DNA from: an uncultured Alphaproteobacteria bacterium
GTDB lineage: Bacteria; Pseudomonadota; Alphaproteobacteria; Minwuiales; Minwuiaceae
NCBI GenBank assembly: GCA_913064755.1
Contig: CAJYBQ010000263.1
Coordinates: 1 to 5,498, forward strand
DNA: 5,498 nucleotides
Reading direction: 5' to 3'
Shown here: positions 4,528 through 5,498 of the stretch, piece after piece
How positions within the stretch are numbered: position 1 is the stretch's first letter
Layout: each line of letters opens with the position of its first letter
Notes under the pieces: generated by a model
What the model was told of the DNA's origin: nothing
Seen by the model: only the letters and a program-made list of their open reading frames with translations
The model's database searches: none
Position numbers and translations under genes: made by a program

Positions 4528-5214
4528 ATGTCCGCCCTGAGCATCATCATCCCCTGCCTGAACGCCGCCGGGACCCTGGGGCCGGTGCTGGACGCGGTCG
4601 CCGACCCCGGTCAGGCGCCCCCGGACGTGGAGGTCATCATTGTCGATGGTGGATCCGACGACGGCACGACAGGTATCGCGGAAGGCCGGGGTGCGCTGGT
4701 CGTGCACGGCGCGCGGGGTCGCGGCATTCAACTGCGCACCGGCGTTGCCGCCGCGGCAGCCCCCTGGTTGCTGCTGTTGCATGCGGATACCCGGCTCGAT
4801 CCCGGCTGGCGCGGCGTGGTGACCGGTTTCATGGCGGACCCGGCAAACCGGCAACGGGCCGCGGCGTTCCGGTTGCGGCTCGACAGTCCCCATCCGTCGG
4901 CTCGCCGGGTGGAGCGCCTGGTTGCCTGGCGCGCTCGTCGCCTTGGCCTGCCTTGGGGCGACCAGGGATTGCTGATCCACCGGGACATGCTGGCCGGGCT
5001 GGGCGGTGTGCCGGATCAGCCGCTGATGGAGGATGTGGCGCTTGTCCGGAAGATCGGGCGCAAGCGGCTGGTGCTGCTCGATGTCGGTGCCATGACCTCT
5101 TCGGCGCGTTACGAGCGGGATGGCTGGCTGCGTCGCCCGTTGCGCAACCAGCTGCTGCTGTTGCTCTATTTCGCCGGCGTGTCGCCGCGCGTCCTCGCAC
5201 GGCTTTACGGATGA
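4528..5214 (+). CDS. Family 2 glycosyltransferase, TIGR04283 type
   Basis: This 228-residue GT-A-fold glycosyltransferase matches the TIGR04283 group, which current annotation links to arsenosugar biosynthesis and which was earlier called rSAM/selenodomain-associated transferase 2. Visible motifs are IIIPCLNA (6-13), VDGGSDDGT (39-47) for nucleotide-sugar binding, GRGIQLRTG (64-72) as a variant of the group's GRGxQxNxG, LLHADT (83-88) as the DXD-like metal-binding element, PWGDQG (142-147) and LMED (166-169) with the likely catalytic acid. The C-terminal part (200-228) is hydrophobic and may touch the membrane. It starts 9 bases after the desaturase stop with no strong Shine-Dalgarno. It overlaps the next gene by ATGA at 5211-5214, so the two transferases are probably translationally coupled. 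The donor and acceptor sugars are not known from sequence. Confidence 0.88.
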   Translation: MSALSIIIPCLNAAGTLGPVLDAVADPGQAPPDVEVIIVDGGSDDGTTGIAEGRGALVVHGARGRGIQLRTGVAAAAAPWLLLLHADTRLDPGWRGVVTGFMADPANRQRAAAFRLRLDSPHPSARRVERLVAWRARRLGLPWGDQGLLIHRDMLAGLGGVPDQPLMEDVALVRKIGRKRLVLLDVGAMTSSARYERDGWLRRPLRNQLLLLLYFAGVSPRVLARLYG

Positions 5215-5498
5215 AGCGGCCCGTCATCCTGATTTTCTGCAAGGCCCCACGCCTTGGCCGGGTGAAGACGCGGCTGGCGCGTGATCTCGGTCCGGCGCAG
5301 GCGCTGCGGTTCTATCGCGCCAGCCTGGCTGCCACCATCCGCCAGGCGCGGGCCGTGTCCGGTACCGCAACGGTGCGCTGCGTGACGCCGGACGACACGG
5401 CCGGCCACGGTCCGGCTGGGCGCAACCGGCCGCACGCCCGTCCCCCCCACGGCCCGGGGCACGGGGACCGGCGGGGGCGCGACGCGCCGGCGTCGGCG
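5211..5498 (+). CDS. TIGR04282-type glycosyltransferase (DUF2064), N-terminal fragment cut by the window edge
   Basis: The first 96 codons are present. KAPRLGRVKTRLARDLG (11-27) is the hallmark N-terminal nucleotide-binding motif of the DUF2064/TIGR04282 group, followed by the expected ALRFYRASL helix (31-39) and a CVTPDD strand (57-62). Full members are about 200 residues. The start overlaps the previous stop as ATGA. TIGR04282 and TIGR04283 genes recur as neighbours, often in arsenosugar-type clusters, so the pairing supports both calls. From about residue 69 the reading frame loses family character. A one-base loss near 5416 and one extra C in the run at 5442-5448 would restore WAQPAARPSP and then HGPG...RRGRDA, similar to the family's QGPGDLGRRM region. 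The indels are more likely sequence errors than a real defect. Confidence 0.8.
   Translation, partial: MKRPVILIFCKAPRLGRVKTRLARDLGPAQALRFYRASLAATIRQARAVSGTATVRCVTPDDTAGHGPAGRNRPHARPPHGPGHGDRRGRDAPASA
5414..5498. other. Probable low-quality contig end with compensating indels
   Basis: Coding quality falls off abruptly. A missing C near 5416 and an extra C in the seven-C run at 5442-5448 explain an out-of-frame segment of about ten codons, and the last 40 bases are almost pure G and C with only partial resemblance to the expected protein. The left end of the window shows comparable damage. Confidence 0.45.

Noticed and set aside
3088..4980. 630-codon minus-strand open frame spanning three plus-strand genes
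   Set aside because: Gln/His/Arg-rich composition without motifs, crossing the boundaries of the dehydratase, desaturase and glycosyltransferase; a codon-bias shadow.

Overview
The window looks like a short, GC-rich alphaproteobacterial contig, probably from the marine or halophilic Rhodospirillales-like part of the class. This placement is an inference. It rests on the codon bias, on the gene pairing (a pyrrolysine-free MttB homologue with a DddP-like M24 protein), and on an RNA with two anti-Shine-Dalgarno hairpin loops of a kind known from alphaproteobacterial small RNAs. No rRNA, tRNA, CRISPR array or insertion sequence was seen.

Left arm (1-2142, minus strand): a two-gene operon. The first gene (583-2142) is a complete MttB-family corrinoid-dependent methyltransferase homologue without an in-frame amber codon. 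Fourteen bases after its stop begins a DddP-like M24 metallopeptidase-fold gene (104-568), of which only the N-terminal domain is readable. The last ~100 bases hold two in-frame stops although family-like residues continue. The likely job is catabolism of a methylated quaternary amine or sulfonium osmolyte; the substrate cannot be read from sequence.

Centre (2143-2656, 514 bases without a protein gene): the most interesting part. On the minus strand it holds a candidate small RNA (about 2444 to 2347). It consists of a 7+3-bp hairpin and a perfect 12-bp intrinsic terminator hairpin, and both loops present the same 9-mer CUCCUCCCC (anti-Shine-Dalgarno). Just upstream are three back-to-back perfect 6-bp inverted repeats of unrelated sequence (2469-2522). 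Beyond them lie a 17-nt perfect palindrome embedded in a 10-nt direct repeat (2537-2566) and a good sigma70-like promoter (TTGACA, 17, GATATT; 2596-2568). Further dyads lie near the starts of both divergent genes. The RNA may be a stand-alone ~100-nt sRNA or the 3' part of a ~215-nt structured transcript.

Right arm (2657-5498, plus strand): four co-directional genes. They are a PLP-dependent serine/threonine dehydratase-type enzyme (2657-3610), a membrane sterol desaturase/fatty acid hydroxylase superfamily protein (3706-4518), a TIGR04283-type family 2 glycosyltransferase (4528-5214), and, overlapping it by ATGA, the start of a TIGR04282-type glycosyltransferase (5211 to the edge). The two glycosyltransferases are a recurrent pair often found in arsenosugar-type clusters. 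The right ~85 bases appear to carry indel errors. Together with the damaged left end this suggests the window is a whole contig with low-quality ends.
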